64,000 bases of DNA from Acidicapsa ligni (GCF_025685655.1 NZ_JAGSYG010000001.1:992001-1056000); one strand, 5' to 3'; counted from the first letter of the stretch, positions 34,572 to 43,957 are shown. Numbers and translations: made by a program. Notes: generated by a model from the sequence alone, not told the origin.

Positions 34572-35585
34572 TTAGTCGAGCTCGATCATGATTTTCGAGT
34601 AGGCTGCGGGATTGGCGCTCCAGGCTTTGAACAGGCCGGGGGCATCGTTCATGGAGACGATGTTGCTGATCGCTTCTTTGACCGGGAAGCGATGCTCTTC
34701 CAACATTCGGATGACTTCGCGGAAGTCTTCGGGGAGAGCATTGCGGGAGCCGAGGATGTCCAGCTCTTTTTGCACGAAGAGGCGCGTCTCGTAGGCGACT
34801 GGCTCTTTGGCGTAGCCGATGTAGACGACGCGGCCGGTGAAGGCTACTTCTTCAACCGCTGCGCTGAAGGTCGATGGCAGGCCGATGGCTTCGATGATGA
34901 CGTCGGGGCCGCGACCGTCGGTCAGCTCGTGGAGCTTGTCGTGCATATTTTCGCGCGTGGTGTTGATGGTGTCTGTTGCGCCGGATTTTGTGGCGATGGC
35001 TAGTTTGGCGTCATCCACATCGATGGCGATGGTGCGGGCGCGGCGAAAGCCGGATGCTGCTACGGCGCCTAGTCCGACGCCGCCGCAGCCGATGATAGCG
35101 ACGGTATCTTCGGGAGTAACTTGTCCGCGGGCAACGGCGTGAAAGCCGACGGTGAGCGGCTCGACGAGGCATAACTCTTTGAGGGCGAGGTTAGCGGTGT
35201 AGAGCTTGCCGGGTGCTATGGATAAGTACTGCGTCAATGCGCCATTTCGCTGTACGCCGAGGGTTTCGTTGAACTGGCAGGCGTTGGGGCGATTGCGCAG
35301 GCAGGATGGGCATTTGCCGCACTGCGAGTAGGGCGAGAGTGTGACGTTGGTGCCGATGGCCAGATGGGGATGGGATGGACTGCTCTCGACGATGGTGGCT
35401 GCGACTTCATGGCCGGGGATGCGAGGGAAAGTGACCATGGGATTTTTGCCGCGGAATGAATTGAGATCGCTGCCGCAAAGACCGACCATCTTTACCTGCA
35501 GCAGGATCTCGTTTTCGGCGCGGGTTGCATCGGGAACCGACTCTACTGAAATCTCGCCAGGGTGGCGCATTACCAGTGCTTTCAT
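34572..35585 (-). CDS. Zinc-binding MDR dehydrogenase (polyol / sugar-acid dehydrogenase-like)
   Basis: This 337-residue alcohol-dehydrogenase-type enzyme has the catalytic-zinc region VGLCGSDLNSFRG, GHEVAATIV, and the structural-zinc cysteine set CGKCPSCLRNRPNAC. The NAD-binding loop is GCGGVGLGAVAA. Relatives oxidise sorbitol, threonine, L-galactonate or similar polyols and acids. The position, between KDPG aldolase (22 bp upstream) and 6-phosphogluconate dehydrogenase, points to a sugar-acid substrate; the exact one cannot be stated. Confidence 0.88.
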   Translation of the reverse strand: MKALVMRHPGEISVESVPDATRAENEILLQVKMVGLCGSDLNSFRGKNPMVTFPRIPGHEVAATIVESSPSHPHLAIGTNVTLSPYSQCGKCPSCLRNRPNACQFNETLGVQRNGALTQYLSIAPGKLYTANLALKELCLVEPLTVGFHAVARGQVTPEDTVAIIGCGGVGLGAVAASGFRRARTIAIDVDDAKLAIATKSGATDTINTTRENMHDKLHELTDGRGPDVIIEAIGLPSTFSAAVEEVAFTGRVVYIGYAKEPVAYETRLFVQKELDILGSRNALPEDFREVIRMLEEHRFPVKEAISNIVSMNDAPGLFKAWSANPAAYSKIMIELD

Positions 35586-35607
35586 TTTGAGTGGGTTCCC
35601 TTCTGCG

Positions 35608-36264
35608 TTACTTCTGCTTGCTGCGATGTTCGGCGATGATGGCCAGGTATTTGCGGGCGTTTTCGGTGATGCTTTCAGGCTTGCCTGCGCGGATGGCTTT
35701 GTTATCGACGAGCTCGCCGCCGACGCCGAGCGCGATTGCTCCAGCTTCGAGGAACTCCGCTGCTGTGGCCAGCGATACGCCGCCGGTGGGGATGAGATCG
35801 ATCTGCGGAAGAGGAGCTTTGAGGGCCTTGAGATACTTGGCTCCGCCCATTGCGGAGCATGGAAATACTTTGACTGCGTCGGCGCCAGCTTCCCATGCGG
35901 AGACGACTTCGGTCGGGGTAAGTCCGCCAGGAAATACGGCTACGTTATAGCGGCGGCATAGCTCGATGGTGCGCAGATTGAGTGCGGGGCTTACGATGAA
36001 CTGCGCTCCGGCTAACATGCAGGCGCGAGCGGTTTCAGGATCGAGGACGGTGCCTGCGCCGATGAGTATGCGGTCGCCTGCTTCTGAGGCCAGGCGGCGA
36101 ATTGCATCGATTGCGCCGGGGACGGTCATGGTGACTTCGAGGACGGTGACGCCGCCTGCTTCGAGGGCGTAGGCGATGGCGAGAGCTTCTTCTTCGGAAT
36201 CGGCGCGAAGGACGGGCAGGAGGCCTACTTCGCGGATCTTTTGCATTACTTCGGACTTATGCAT
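35608..36264 (-). CDS. eda: 2-keto-3-deoxy-6-phosphogluconate aldolase (KDPG/KHG aldolase)
   Basis: The enzyme splits KDPG to pyruvate and glyceraldehyde 3-phosphate, the last step of the Entner-Doudoroff route. The 218-residue protein has the Glu of LEVTMTVPGAIDAI, GAGTVLDPETARACMLAGAQFIVSP, and the Schiff-base lysine in GADAVKVFPCSAMGG. The next block, IPTGGVSLATAAEFLEAGA, binds phosphate. The upstream gene is the matching KDG kinase, so the pair converts 2-keto-3-deoxygluconate to central metabolites. It is in one strand-consistent cluster under a LacI-type regulator. Confidence 0.94.
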   Translation of the reverse strand: MHKSEVMQKIREVGLLPVLRADSEEEALAIAYALEAGGVTVLEVTMTVPGAIDAIRRLASEAGDRILIGAGTVLDPETARACMLAGAQFIVSPALNLRTIELCRRYNVAVFPGGLTPTEVVSAWEAGADAVKVFPCSAMGGAKYLKALKAPLPQIDLIPTGGVSLATAAEFLEAGAIALGVGGELVDNKAIRAGKPESITENARKYLAIIAEHRSKQK

Positions 36265-36307
36265 CTATAACCTCGGGGGCTGAGCCCCATTGCGTTGCTG
36301 AATTGAT

Positions 36308-36327
36308 GTACGGGCAGAAGCCCGTAC
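36308..36327. other. Hairpin between kinase and aldolase genes
   Basis: GTACGGGC and GCCCGTAC flank AGAA as a perfect 8-bp stem; another small GGGGCTGAGCCCC stem-loop lies at about 36275-36288. Both are in the 93-bp gap inside the operon and may affect relative expression or message stability. Confidence 0.5.
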
Positions 36328-36357
36328 TCTCCAATTGCGATAGCGTGTTGAAGATTT

Positions 36358-37458
36358 CTAGCGCAGTACGCGGGCGGTGCCGCCCTTCATTACTCGTTCG
36401 ACTTCGGGCAGTGTGACCATGGTGGTGTCGCCGGGAGTGGTCATGGCGAGAGCGCCGTGCGCACAGCCGCAATCGACGGCGTATTGTGGGCCTTTATCGG
36501 CGAGGAAGCCGTAGATGAGGCCGGAGGCGAAGGAGTCTCCGCCGCCTACGCGGTCGAGGATTTCCAGGCCGGGCATGGGACGCGCTTCATAGAACTGGCC
36601 GTCGGCGTAGCAGACTGCGCCCCAGTCGTTGATGGTCGCGGTGCGAGCGTTGCGCAGCGTGGTGGCGACTACTTTGAAGTTGGGATATTTGGCGACGGCC
36701 TTTTCGATCATGCGGCGGAAGTTCGCGGTGTCGAGGTCGGACATGTGTTCGTCGACGCCTTCTACTTCGAAGCCGAGAGATGCGGTGAAGTCTTCTTCGT
36801 TGCCAAGCATCACGTCAACTAAAGGAGCCAGTTCGCTGTTGACTTCAAGTGCGCGCTGCTTGCCGCCGATGGATTTCCAGAGGCTGTCGCGATAGTTCAA
36901 ATCATAAGAAACGATGACGCCGTTCCGATGGGCGGCTTCAATGGCTTCTTTGGCGACGAGTGGTGTGGAATCGGAGAGTGCGGCGAAGATGCCGCCGGTG
37001 TGAAACCAGCGTGTGCCTTCGCTCTTGAAGATTTCGTCCCAGTCGATCTGGCCGGGAACAAGTTGCGAGATGGCGGTGTTACCGCGATCGGAGCATCCCA
37101 GAGCTGCGCGCATTCCGAAGCCGCGCTCGGTGAAGTTGAGACCGTTGCGGACGGTGCGTCCGACGCCGTCGTACTTGACCCATGAGACGTGCGATTGATC
37201 CACGCCGCCCTGGAACATGAGGTCTTCGACGAGGCGGCCGACGGGGTTATCGGCGAGGGCGGTGACGATGGAGGTGCGCAGGCCGAAGCAGCGCTTGAGG
37301 CCGCGAGCAACGTTGTATTCGCCGCCGCCTTCCCATACCTGGAACTGACGAGTGGTGGCGACGCGTCCGACGCCGGGGTCGAGGCGAAGCATGACTTCGC
37401 CGAGGCTGACTAGATCCCAGCGAATGGCTGACGCTGGTTTGAGATTCAACTTACTCAC
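36358..37458 (-). CDS. kdgK: PfkB-family sugar kinase (2-keto-3-deoxygluconate kinase)
   Basis: This 366-residue kinase of the ribokinase fold has the sugar-site motif GGGEYNVARGLKRCFG near residue 45 and the catalytic GGGDSFASGLIYGFLAD near the C-terminus. By family and by its KDPG aldolase neighbour it should phosphorylate 2-keto-3-deoxygluconate at C6. The protein is longer than E. coli KdgK (about 310) mainly at the N-terminus and in loops. It lies 42 bp after the SDR gene. The substrate is inferred from context. Confidence 0.88.
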   Translation of the reverse strand: MSKLNLKPASAIRWDLVSLGEVMLRLDPGVGRVATTRQFQVWEGGGEYNVARGLKRCFGLRTSIVTALADNPVGRLVEDLMFQGGVDQSHVSWVKYDGVGRTVRNGLNFTERGFGMRAALGCSDRGNTAISQLVPGQIDWDEIFKSEGTRWFHTGGIFAALSDSTPLVAKEAIEAAHRNGVIVSYDLNYRDSLWKSIGGKQRALEVNSELAPLVDVMLGNEEDFTASLGFEVEGVDEHMSDLDTANFRRMIEKAVAKYPNFKVVATTLRNARTATINDWGAVCYADGQFYEARPMPGLEILDRVGGGDSFASGLIYGFLADKGPQYAVDCGCAHGALAMTTPGDTTMVTLPEVERVMKGGTARVLR

Positions 37459-37500
37459 CGAATATTCTCCTGAAGCTTAGGGCTGTTTTGTGCTGATTCT

Positions 37501-38277
37501 TTACTGATTCACGCCGCTGGCAAGGAAGCCGCCATCGACGGTGATGATTTCGCCGGCGACGAAAGAGGCTGCGTCTGAAGCCAGATAGATGGCTGCGCCT
37601 ACGAGTTCTTCGGTCTTGCCGAAGCGGGCCATGGGGGTGCGAGTGAGAAATTCCTGACCGCGCGGTGTGCTGTCGAGCAATTGCGAATTGAGTGCAGTGC
37701 GGAAGACGCCGGGAGCAATTGCATTCACCAGAACTCCGTGCTTTGACCACTCGACTGCGAGGGATTTGGTGAGCGATCCGACGGCGGCTTTGCTGGCGGC
37801 GTATGCGGCTACTTCATTAAGCGCGACGAAGGTGGAGAGGGATGCGATGTTGATGATACGCCCGTAATTGCGGGCGAGCATGGCTTCGCCAAAGACCTGG
37901 CAGCCGCGCAGTGTGCCGGTGAGGTTGGTGGTGAGGATGTGATCCCAATCGTCTTCGGCGAAGGTAAGTGTCGGGCCGCGTTTGGTGGTGCCTGCGCAGT
38001 TGATGAGGATGTCGACTTTGCCGAAGAATTCGAGGACAGCTTCGCGAAGTGTGATGAGGGACGCGCGATCTTTTACGTCAGATGTGAGTTGCAGGGTTTT
38101 GCGTCCGCGCTGCTCGATTTCAGCAGCGGTCTTCTGCACTTCATCCAGGCGGCGTGAAGAGGCGATAACGTCTGCGCCAGCGTCCGCGAGACCGAGTGAC
38201 AAGGCATGACCGATGCCGGTGGTTCCGCCGATGACGACGGCTGTCTTTCCGCTTAAATCAAACAAGGACGAGGACAT
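37501..38277 (-). CDS. SDR oxidoreductase (gluconate 5-dehydrogenase / KduD-like)
   Basis: This 258-residue short-chain dehydrogenase has the cofactor motif VIGGTTGIGHALSLGL, NCAGTTKRGP, and the catalytic Ser plus YAASK. It ends in the ASFVAGEIITVDGG block. Relatives interconvert keto-sugar acids such as 5-ketogluconate or 2,5-diketo-3-deoxygluconate, feeding KDG kinase, the next gene. ATG 38277 is chosen because GGGAG precedes it; the frame is open to 38373. The upstream gap holds a LacI-type palindrome. Confidence 0.9.
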   Translation of the reverse strand: MSSSLFDLSGKTAVVIGGTTGIGHALSLGLADAGADVIASSRRLDEVQKTAAEIEQRGRKTLQLTSDVKDRASLITLREAVLEFFGKVDILINCAGTTKRGPTLTFAEDDWDHILTTNLTGTLRGCQVFGEAMLARNYGRIINIASLSTFVALNEVAAYAASKAAVGSLTKSLAVEWSKHGVLVNAIAPGVFRTALNSQLLDSTPRGQEFLTRTPMARFGKTEELVGAAIYLASDAASFVAGEIITVDGGFLASGVNQ

Positions 38278-38347
38278 AGTTTTCTCCCAACACAGTCTAA
38301 CAATCCTTGATGGGAGGCATGGGAAGCATCGGACAATTGCCCTATAG

Positions 38348-38357
38348 TAAACGTTAA
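38348..38357 (-). promoter_or_regulatory. Candidate LacI-family operator
   Basis: TAAACGTTAA is near-palindromic around a central CG, the pattern bound by LacI-family proteins. It lies 71 bp before the SDR start and 38 bp after the end of the regulator gene, where the catabolic operon promoter is expected. Confidence 0.35.
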
Positions 38358-38394
38358 AGTAGAGAAGATGCAATCAATTTGTGGCGAGGGATGT

Positions 38395-39408
38395 TCAGGA
38401 GCGGAGCGTGGAACGACGTGCGATGACCTCTGCCTCGACGATGATGTTGCGCGGGGGCAGGGGTGTTTTTGACTTGATCATCTGCAGGACGAGCTGGGCG
38501 GTGCATTCGCCGATTTGACGGCTGTGTTGATTGACGCTGGAAAGACTGACGCGCAGCGAGGTATTGAAATGCAGGTTGCCGCAGCCGATTACGGCAATGT
38601 CGCCTGGCACACGGAGACCGGCGTCGAGGATGCAGTCGATTGCGCCGATGGCTAACGGGTCGTTATAGCAAAAGACGCCGTCGGGGCGGGGTTCGATGGC
38701 GAGGAGTTTTTTCATGGCGGAGTAGCCTTGCTGCAGGCTATCCACATCGACGTTGCCGGGCGAGAGGAGATAGGCGGGATTGAATTTGAGCCCGCTGTTC
38801 TGCAGGGCGTGTTTGTATCCGGCGAGCCGTTGTACTCCGGGGGTGCTTTCGGGACCGCGCAGATGCGCAATGCGCTTTGAGCCGTTTTCGATCAGGTGGT
38901 TTGTTGCAAGGCGGCCTACGGATTCGTCATCGACACCGACAAAATTGGCTGGAAAGCCGGGGAACTGGCGGTCGATGAGGACGAAGGGCGTCTGCTGCTC
39001 CTCGATGCGGCGGAAGATGGCTGGAGAGGCGCTCGCGGACGCGATGATCAGAGCATCGAGGTTGCGGCCCAGGAGTTGGTCTATCTCGCGCTCTTCGAGG
39101 CTGGGGTCTTCTTCAGAGGAGCTTATGACGAGGTAATAGCCCTCTTGCCGCAGCGCATTGGATAGGAACCTGGCGACCTCGGCGAAGAAGGAATGAACGA
39201 GGTCGGGCACGATCAGTCCCACCAGAAAGGTACGGCCTGTGACGAGGCTTTGCGCGGTGAGATTAGGACGATAGTCCAGCTCTTTTACGCGTTTGAGTAC
39301 GCGCTCTCGCGTTTCTTCGCCGATATCGGAATGGTTGCGGAGAACCTTGGAAACCGTCACCACGGACACGCCAAGATCTTTGGCGATGTCCTTCATCGTT
39401 ACTCTCAT
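38395..39408 (-). CDS. LacI-family transcriptional regulator
   Basis: This 337-residue protein has an N-terminal LacI helix-turn-helix (MKDIAKDLGVSVVTVSKVLR) and hinge region. A periplasmic-binding-protein-like sensor domain follows (FLVGLIVPDLVHSFFAEVAR, FVLIDRQFPGFPANFVGVDD, VFCYNDPLAIGAID). It stands directly upstream of the sugar-acid genes on the same strand and should repress them until a pathway sugar or phosphate ester binds. The inducer is unknown, but 2-keto-3-deoxygluconate or a derivative is reasonable. ATG 39408 or ATG 39396 could be the start. Confidence 0.93.
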   Translation of the reverse strand: MRVTMKDIAKDLGVSVVTVSKVLRNHSDIGEETRERVLKRVKELDYRPNLTAQSLVTGRTFLVGLIVPDLVHSFFAEVARFLSNALRQEGYYLVISSSEEDPSLEEREIDQLLGRNLDALIIASASASPAIFRRIEEQQTPFVLIDRQFPGFPANFVGVDDESVGRLATNHLIENGSKRIAHLRGPESTPGVQRLAGYKHALQNSGLKFNPAYLLSPGNVDVDSLQQGYSAMKKLLAIEPRPDGVFCYNDPLAIGAIDCILDAGLRVPGDIAVIGCGNLHFNTSLRVSLSSVNQHSRQIGECTAQLVLQMIKSKTPLPPRNIIVEAEVIARRSTLRS

Positions 39409-39472
39409 GTCCGCACTATACTACGGCACAAATGAGGCAAATATCCCGATGTGTGGGACTGTTTGCAGAGGC

Positions 39473-39859
39473 TCAGACTCGGCCGCGAAAACGATTGATC
39501 TGACGCCGGTCGCGTTTGGATGGGCGGATGGCCGGAGCACCTTCGAGTAGCTGCAGAGCTTTCTGCTCGGCTGCGAGTTTGAGGCGCAGTTCGCGGCCTG
39601 CCTCGGTCTCGCGATAGAGTGTCTGGGCTACGGCGGCTGGACCGCGCGTCTCGCCCAGGAGCAGGACTTCGATTTCGAATTCGCCGGCATCGTTTTTGAC
39701 GTGGAGCATGTCCCCGATGCGGACGTCGCGGGCGGGTTTGGCGAGATGTCCATTGGATGAGATGCGGCCCATCTCGCAGGATTTCTGGGCGAGGGCTCGG
39801 GTCTTGAAGAAGCGGGCGGCCCAGAGCCATTTGTCGATACGAACGCTAATGGCGGTCAT
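39473..39859 (-). CDS. S4-domain RNA-binding protein (Hsp15/HslR-like)
   Basis: This 128-residue protein opens with the S4 RNA-binding domain (VRIDKWLWAARFFKTRALAQ, GRISSNGHLAKPARDVRIGD) and ends in a basic helix (RPSKRDRRQINRFRG). In E. coli, Hsp15 binds stalled 50S subunits carrying a nascent chain after heat shock. The length and both blocks match that family. It is a single gene divergent from the ABC-F gene, which also acts on ribosomes, though they do not share a transcript. Confidence 0.9.
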   Translation of the reverse strand: MTAISVRIDKWLWAARFFKTRALAQKSCEMGRISSNGHLAKPARDVRIGDMLHVKNDAGEFEIEVLLLGETRGPAAVAQTLYRETEAGRELRLKLAAEQKALQLLEGAPAIRPSKRDRRQINRFRGRV

Positions 39860-40025
39860 GCTTATATTTTCTTACATTGGATCAGCGAGCAGTGGGATGG
39901 CAGGTCATGGTTAAAGTTCAACTGTCAACGTATAAGAGGGGAAAGGTGCGTATTTTGAGAAGGTATCGTGCAATGGCGAGTAAAGACGCGCAAGACAGGC
40001 GCCAAAGGCGATACCCTGAATAGGA

Positions 40026-42020
40026 ATGCTTTCTCTACAAAATGCGGGTAAACGGTTTGGGCCGCGGATCTTGTTTCAAGATGCGAACTGGCTGATCACT
40101 TCTCAGGAAAAGACTGCGCTTGTCGGCGCCAATGGCACTGGCAAGTCCACGTTGATGAAGGTGCTGGCGGGGCTGGAAACGCTGGACTACGGCATGATGC
40201 AGCTTACGCGCGGCATGTCGATTGGTTACCTGCCGCAGGAGGGGTTGCGGCTGAGCGGCCGGTCCGTCTTTGACGAGTGCCTGTCGGTCTTTGACGAGCT
40301 GCGCGAGATGGAGATGGAGATCGAGCGGCTGGCCGGTCAGCTCGCCACGCTGGATCATGCGAGCCAGGAATATACGGCTGTGGCTGAGCGCTACTCCACG
40401 CTGCAGGGGCGATTTCATGCGCTGGACGGCTATGCGCTGGATGCGCAGGTGGGGTCTGTTCTAACTGGCCTGGGCTTTAGCAAGACGGACTGGGCGCGTC
40501 GAACGGAGGAGTTCAGCGGTGGCTGGCAGATGCGGATTGCGCTGGCGAAACTGTTGCTTGCACGACCGAACCTGCTGCTGCTCGATGAGCCTACGAACCA
40601 TCTTGATCTGGAGACGCGCAACTGGTTGGAGAACTATCTGCGCAGCTATCCCTTTGGCTACATTCTCATTTCGCACGACCGGTATTTTCTCGATGTAACG
40701 GTGGATCGCACGGTTGAAATCTGGAACAAGCGATTGCAGATTTATGCGGGAAACTACACGAAGTATCTGAAGTCAAAAGAGGAGCGCAAGGCGCAGCTTG
40801 TGGCTGCTTACAAGAATCAGCGTGAGCAGATCGAGCACCTTGAGGCATTCATTACGCGGTTTCGCGCGCAGGCTACGAAGGCCAAGCAGGTGCAGTCACG
40901 CATCAAGGAGCTGGAGAAGATTGAGCGTATCGAGATTCCTGAGGAGGAGCCGGTTATTCACTTCAGTTTTCCGCAGCCTCCGCCTTCTGGAAAGACCGTG
41001 GTTACGGCGCAGAACCTGGGCAAGTTCTATGGAGAGAAAGAGATTCTGAAGGGCGTTAACTTCACCATCGAGCGGGGTGACCGCGTGGCGTTGGTGGGCC
41101 ACAATGGCGCGGGTAAATCCACGCTGATTCGATTGCTGACGGGCATGGAGATGCCGAGTTCAGGATCGGTGCAGTTGGGGCATAACGTGATTGCGGAATA
41201 TTTTGCGCAGGATCAGTACAAGGTGCTCGATCCTGAGGCGCGGATGCTGGACGATATCAGCAAGGCGGCGATCAAGGTTCCGGAGCTTGCGCTGCGGTCG
41301 CTGCTGGGCTGTTTTTTGTTTTCCGGCGAAGATGTTTTCAAGCCGCTTGGGGTGCTGTCGGGCGGAGAGCGCAATCGGTTTGCGCTGGCGAGGATCCTGG
41401 TTTCGCCATCGAACTTTTTACTGCTGGATGAGCCTACGAACCATCTCGATATGCGGGCAAAGGATGTGCTGCTGGAGGCGATTGAGTCGTTCACTGGTAC
41501 GGTGATTTTTGTTTCGCATGACCGCTACTTTCTCGATCGCCTGGCGACGAAGGTTTTCGAGATCAAGGATGGCGGGCTGATGGTTTATCCGGGGAATTTC
41601 GCGGAGTATATGCGGGATCAGGAAGAGGCTGCCGAGAGTCCGAAAGGGATTGCCGCTTTGCCTTCAACACCTGCAAAGGCCGCGGTCAGCGCGGTTGCGA
41701 CGAGGCAGGGGACGGTAAACGAGCCGGTTGTTTCGCCTGCGGATGCTGTGGCGAAGGACGATGCGAAGGACAAGATCAAGCGGTTGAATCCGATCAAGCT
41801 GAAGCAGATGGAAGAGCGATGCGCGTTTCTCGAAGAAGAGGTGCCGCGCATCGAGGCCTCTATCGCGCACACGGAAGGCCAGCTTGGGAGCTTTGTTTCT
41901 GCGGAAGAGACGCAGCGGCTTTCTGCATTGCTCGATCAGTTGCGAGAGCAGCTTGCGCAGTCCACGGAAGAGTGGGAAGAGCTTATGCTGGCGCTTGAGG
42001 AGCAGGCTGCGCACTCCTGA
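40026..42020 (+). CDS. ABC-F family ATPase (ribosome-associated)
   Basis: This 664-residue soluble protein has two ABC cassettes and no membrane part. Walker A motifs are GANGTGKSTLMKV and GHNGAGKSTLIRL; signatures are FSGGWQMRIALAKLL and LSGGERNRFALARIL, each followed by LLLDEPTNHLD. The interdomain linker with ERKAQLVAAYKNQREQIEHL is the ABC-F arm that reaches the ribosomal P/E site. The C-terminus is a coiled coil after an Ala/Pro-rich spacer. Members resolve stalled ribosomes or protect against antibiotics; the subtype (Uup/EttA-like) is not assigned. Confidence 0.93.
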   Translation: MLSLQNAGKRFGPRILFQDANWLITSQEKTALVGANGTGKSTLMKVLAGLETLDYGMMQLTRGMSIGYLPQEGLRLSGRSVFDECLSVFDELREMEMEIERLAGQLATLDHASQEYTAVAERYSTLQGRFHALDGYALDAQVGSVLTGLGFSKTDWARRTEEFSGGWQMRIALAKLLLARPNLLLLDEPTNHLDLETRNWLENYLRSYPFGYILISHDRYFLDVTVDRTVEIWNKRLQIYAGNYTKYLKSKEERKAQLVAAYKNQREQIEHLEAFITRFRAQATKAKQVQSRIKELEKIERIEIPEEEPVIHFSFPQPPPSGKTVVTAQNLGKFYGEKEILKGVNFTIERGDRVALVGHNGAGKSTLIRLLTGMEMPSSGSVQLGHNVIAEYFAQDQYKVLDPEARMLDDISKAAIKVPELALRSLLGCFLFSGEDVFKPLGVLSGGERNRFALARILVSPSNFLLLDEPTNHLDMRAKDVLLEAIESFTGTVIFVSHDRYFLDRLATKVFEIKDGGLMVYPGNFAEYMRDQEEAAESPKGIAALPSTPAKAAVSAVATRQGTVNEPVVSPADAVAKDDAKDKIKRLNPIKLKQMEERCAFLEEEVPRIEASIAHTEGQLGSFVSAEETQRLSALLDQLREQLAQSTEEWEELMLALEEQAAHS

Positions 42021-42042
42021 TTTATGCAGTGGAACAGGTGAC

Positions 42043-42648
42043 TCAGGAGGCTTGTTGCTGGCGCTTGCGGAATGCGGCGACCTTGTTGCGATTGCCACAG
42101 GCAGCCATGCTGCACCAGCGTCGATGATGCGATTTGGTGCGGTCGTAGAACCACAGCACGCACTCGGTATCTTCGCAGCGTCTTACGAGATTGAAATCAG
42201 CGTTGGCCATCAGATCTGCTGCAGATTCAGCCAGTGGGGCCAACAGTTCTTCAGCTGTTTTGTGTTTCCATTTCCGCTCCACTTGCAGGCTGCCATCCTG
42301 TTGTATTGACAGCTTGAGGTAGGTTCGAGCGTGCGCCAGGAATTCATTGAGCGCCTGTGGGTCGGGCCGCTTGCCGGCCTTTCGCTGCTCTACGAGGGTG
42401 CGGATGGTGCTGCGTAGGCTGCGTGCGGTCTTGAGCAGGGATGAGCGCAGAGGGCGGGCGAGCTCGTTTGCCGCTTTCTCTGACAACCAGCCGAAATGGA
42501 TGATCCATTGCAGGACGTCGCGGTCACTTTGCAGGGAATCTGTCAGCTCTCCGTCAATTTTCACAACGGTGTTCAGGAAATCGAGTGCGGGATGATCGCC
42601 CCAGAGGGTGGGTTCATTGCCTGTTGCTTGTGAAGTTTGGCTCGACAT
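42043..42648 (-). CDS. CGNR zinc-finger / ABATE-domain transcriptional regulator
   Basis: This 201-residue protein has the N-terminal ABATE domain (LWGDHPALDFLNTVVKIDGE, LQWIIHFGWLSEKAANELAR). The C-terminal CGNR zinc finger is CEDTECVLWFYDRTKSHHRR followed by WCSMAACGNRNKVAAFRKR. The family is thought to include stress-linked transcription regulators. It is divergent from the alpha/beta hydrolase gene across a 130-bp A/T-rich gap and may control it; this is inference. Confidence 0.92.
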   Translation of the reverse strand: MSSQTSQATGNEPTLWGDHPALDFLNTVVKIDGELTDSLQSDRDVLQWIIHFGWLSEKAANELARPLRSSLLKTARSLRSTIRTLVEQRKAGKRPDPQALNEFLAHARTYLKLSIQQDGSLQVERKWKHKTAEELLAPLAESAADLMANADFNLVRRCEDTECVLWFYDRTKSHHRRWCSMAACGNRNKVAAFRKRQQQAS

Positions 42649-42777
42649 TTTTTCTACCTTTTCGATGTAACCACTATAAATAAATTTGACAGGTTACGCA
42701 AATGATGTAACTATCAAAATCGTAAATAGGCGGTGTTGTCATGGCGCTGTTGCATGCGCTCAGGCTGTGGAGGTTTC

Positions 42778-43785
42778 ATGAACAGGCGAAATTTTATGGC
42801 GGGAAGCAGCGCTCTGGCTGTGGCTAGTATGATGCCGGTGATGTCCGCGCAAACCAGGATGCAAGATCCAAAAAAAGGCGAGTCTGTGAAAGGCGAAATC
42901 ATGAGTAATGGCACGGGTATTCCGCAAACTTTTGTCCGTCGAGTTGAGGCGGATGGTGTCAACGTTTTTTATCGTGAAGCTGGGCAGGCTGATGCGTCGG
43001 TTGTGTTGTTGCTGCATGGCTTCCCAACGTCTTCTTTTCAATATCGTGAGTTGATCCCTCGGCTGGCGGATAAGTATCGGGTGATTGCTCCAGATCTGCC
43101 GGGGTTTGGTTTTACCGAAGTGCCTGAGAAGCGTGGCTACAAATACAGCTTTGACTCGTTGGCAAAGACGATCGAGGCCTTTACCGATGCGCTGGAGTTG
43201 AAGCGTTATGCGCTGTATGTTTTCGATTATGGTGCGCCCACGGGCTTTCGTTTAGCGATGGCGCGGCCGGAGAGGGTTACGGCGATTGTTTCGCAGAATG
43301 GGAATGCGTACGAGGCCGGGCTGGGCGATGCGTGGGCTCCGATTCGACACTACTGGAGCGAGCCTACTGCGGCGAATCGCGAAACGGTTCGCACGGCAGC
43401 GTTGAGTCCTGCGGGAATACGCTATCAGTATTTCGAAGGCGTGCCTCACCCGGAGAGAATTGCTCCAGAGGGATACACGCTGGATGAGGCGCTGATTGCG
43501 CGACCGGGCAACATCGATATTCAACTGGATCTGTTTTTGGACTACCGGAATAACGTGAAGCTTTATCCGGCGTTTCAGGAGTATTTTCGCAAGTCGAAGC
43601 CGCCGTTGCTGGCTATCTGGGGCAAGCATGATCCGTTCTTTATTCCGGCTGGCGCGGAGGGATTCAAGCATGACAATCCCAATGCTACGGTGCAGTTTTT
43701 AGACACGGGGCATTTTGCGCTGGAGACGCATGTGGAAGAGGTTGCAGAAGCGATGCGGGAACTGCTGGCTAAGCATATTGGGTGA
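42778..43785 (+). CDS. Exported alpha/beta hydrolase (haloalkane dehalogenase / epoxide hydrolase-like)
   Basis: This 335-residue protein starts with a Tat-like leader (NRRNFMAGSSALAVASMMP). The hydrolase core has the oxyanion region LLLHGFPTSSFQYRELIPRL and the nucleophile elbow YVFDYGAPTGFRLA, where Asp takes the place of Ser, as in dehalogenases and epoxide hydrolases. The acid is in WGKHDPFFIP and the His in DTGHFALETH. The substrate is unknown. ATG 42778 is chosen for GGAGG 5 bases upstream; the frame opens at 42733. The divergent neighbour is the CGNR regulator. Confidence 0.9.
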   Translation: MNRRNFMAGSSALAVASMMPVMSAQTRMQDPKKGESVKGEIMSNGTGIPQTFVRRVEADGVNVFYREAGQADASVVLLLHGFPTSSFQYRELIPRLADKYRVIAPDLPGFGFTEVPEKRGYKYSFDSLAKTIEAFTDALELKRYALYVFDYGAPTGFRLAMARPERVTAIVSQNGNAYEAGLGDAWAPIRHYWSEPTAANRETVRTAALSPAGIRYQYFEGVPHPERIAPEGYTLDEALIARPGNIDIQLDLFLDYRNNVKLYPAFQEYFRKSKPPLLAIWGKHDPFFIPAGAEGFKHDNPNATVQFLDTGHFALETHVEEVAEAMRELLAKHIG

Positions 43786-43957
43786 GCATCTGTGAGGAAC
43801 GAAGGCGGAAGCGAAAGGGCGGCGCGGATCATTACAGGTGCGGATTCTTGCAGGTGCGGATCCTTGTATGACGGCTACGAAATGCGTCTTGAGTGCGCGG
43901 TAACGGGCCTTTTCGCTTCGCTTCGGTTGTGACTACATCTTAATCAAGTGCGTGATT

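Noticed and set aside
43840-43870. Short direct repeat CAGGTGCGGAT twice
   Set aside because: Two copies 16 bp apart in a gap between convergent genes, with no structure or neighbour to suggest a role.
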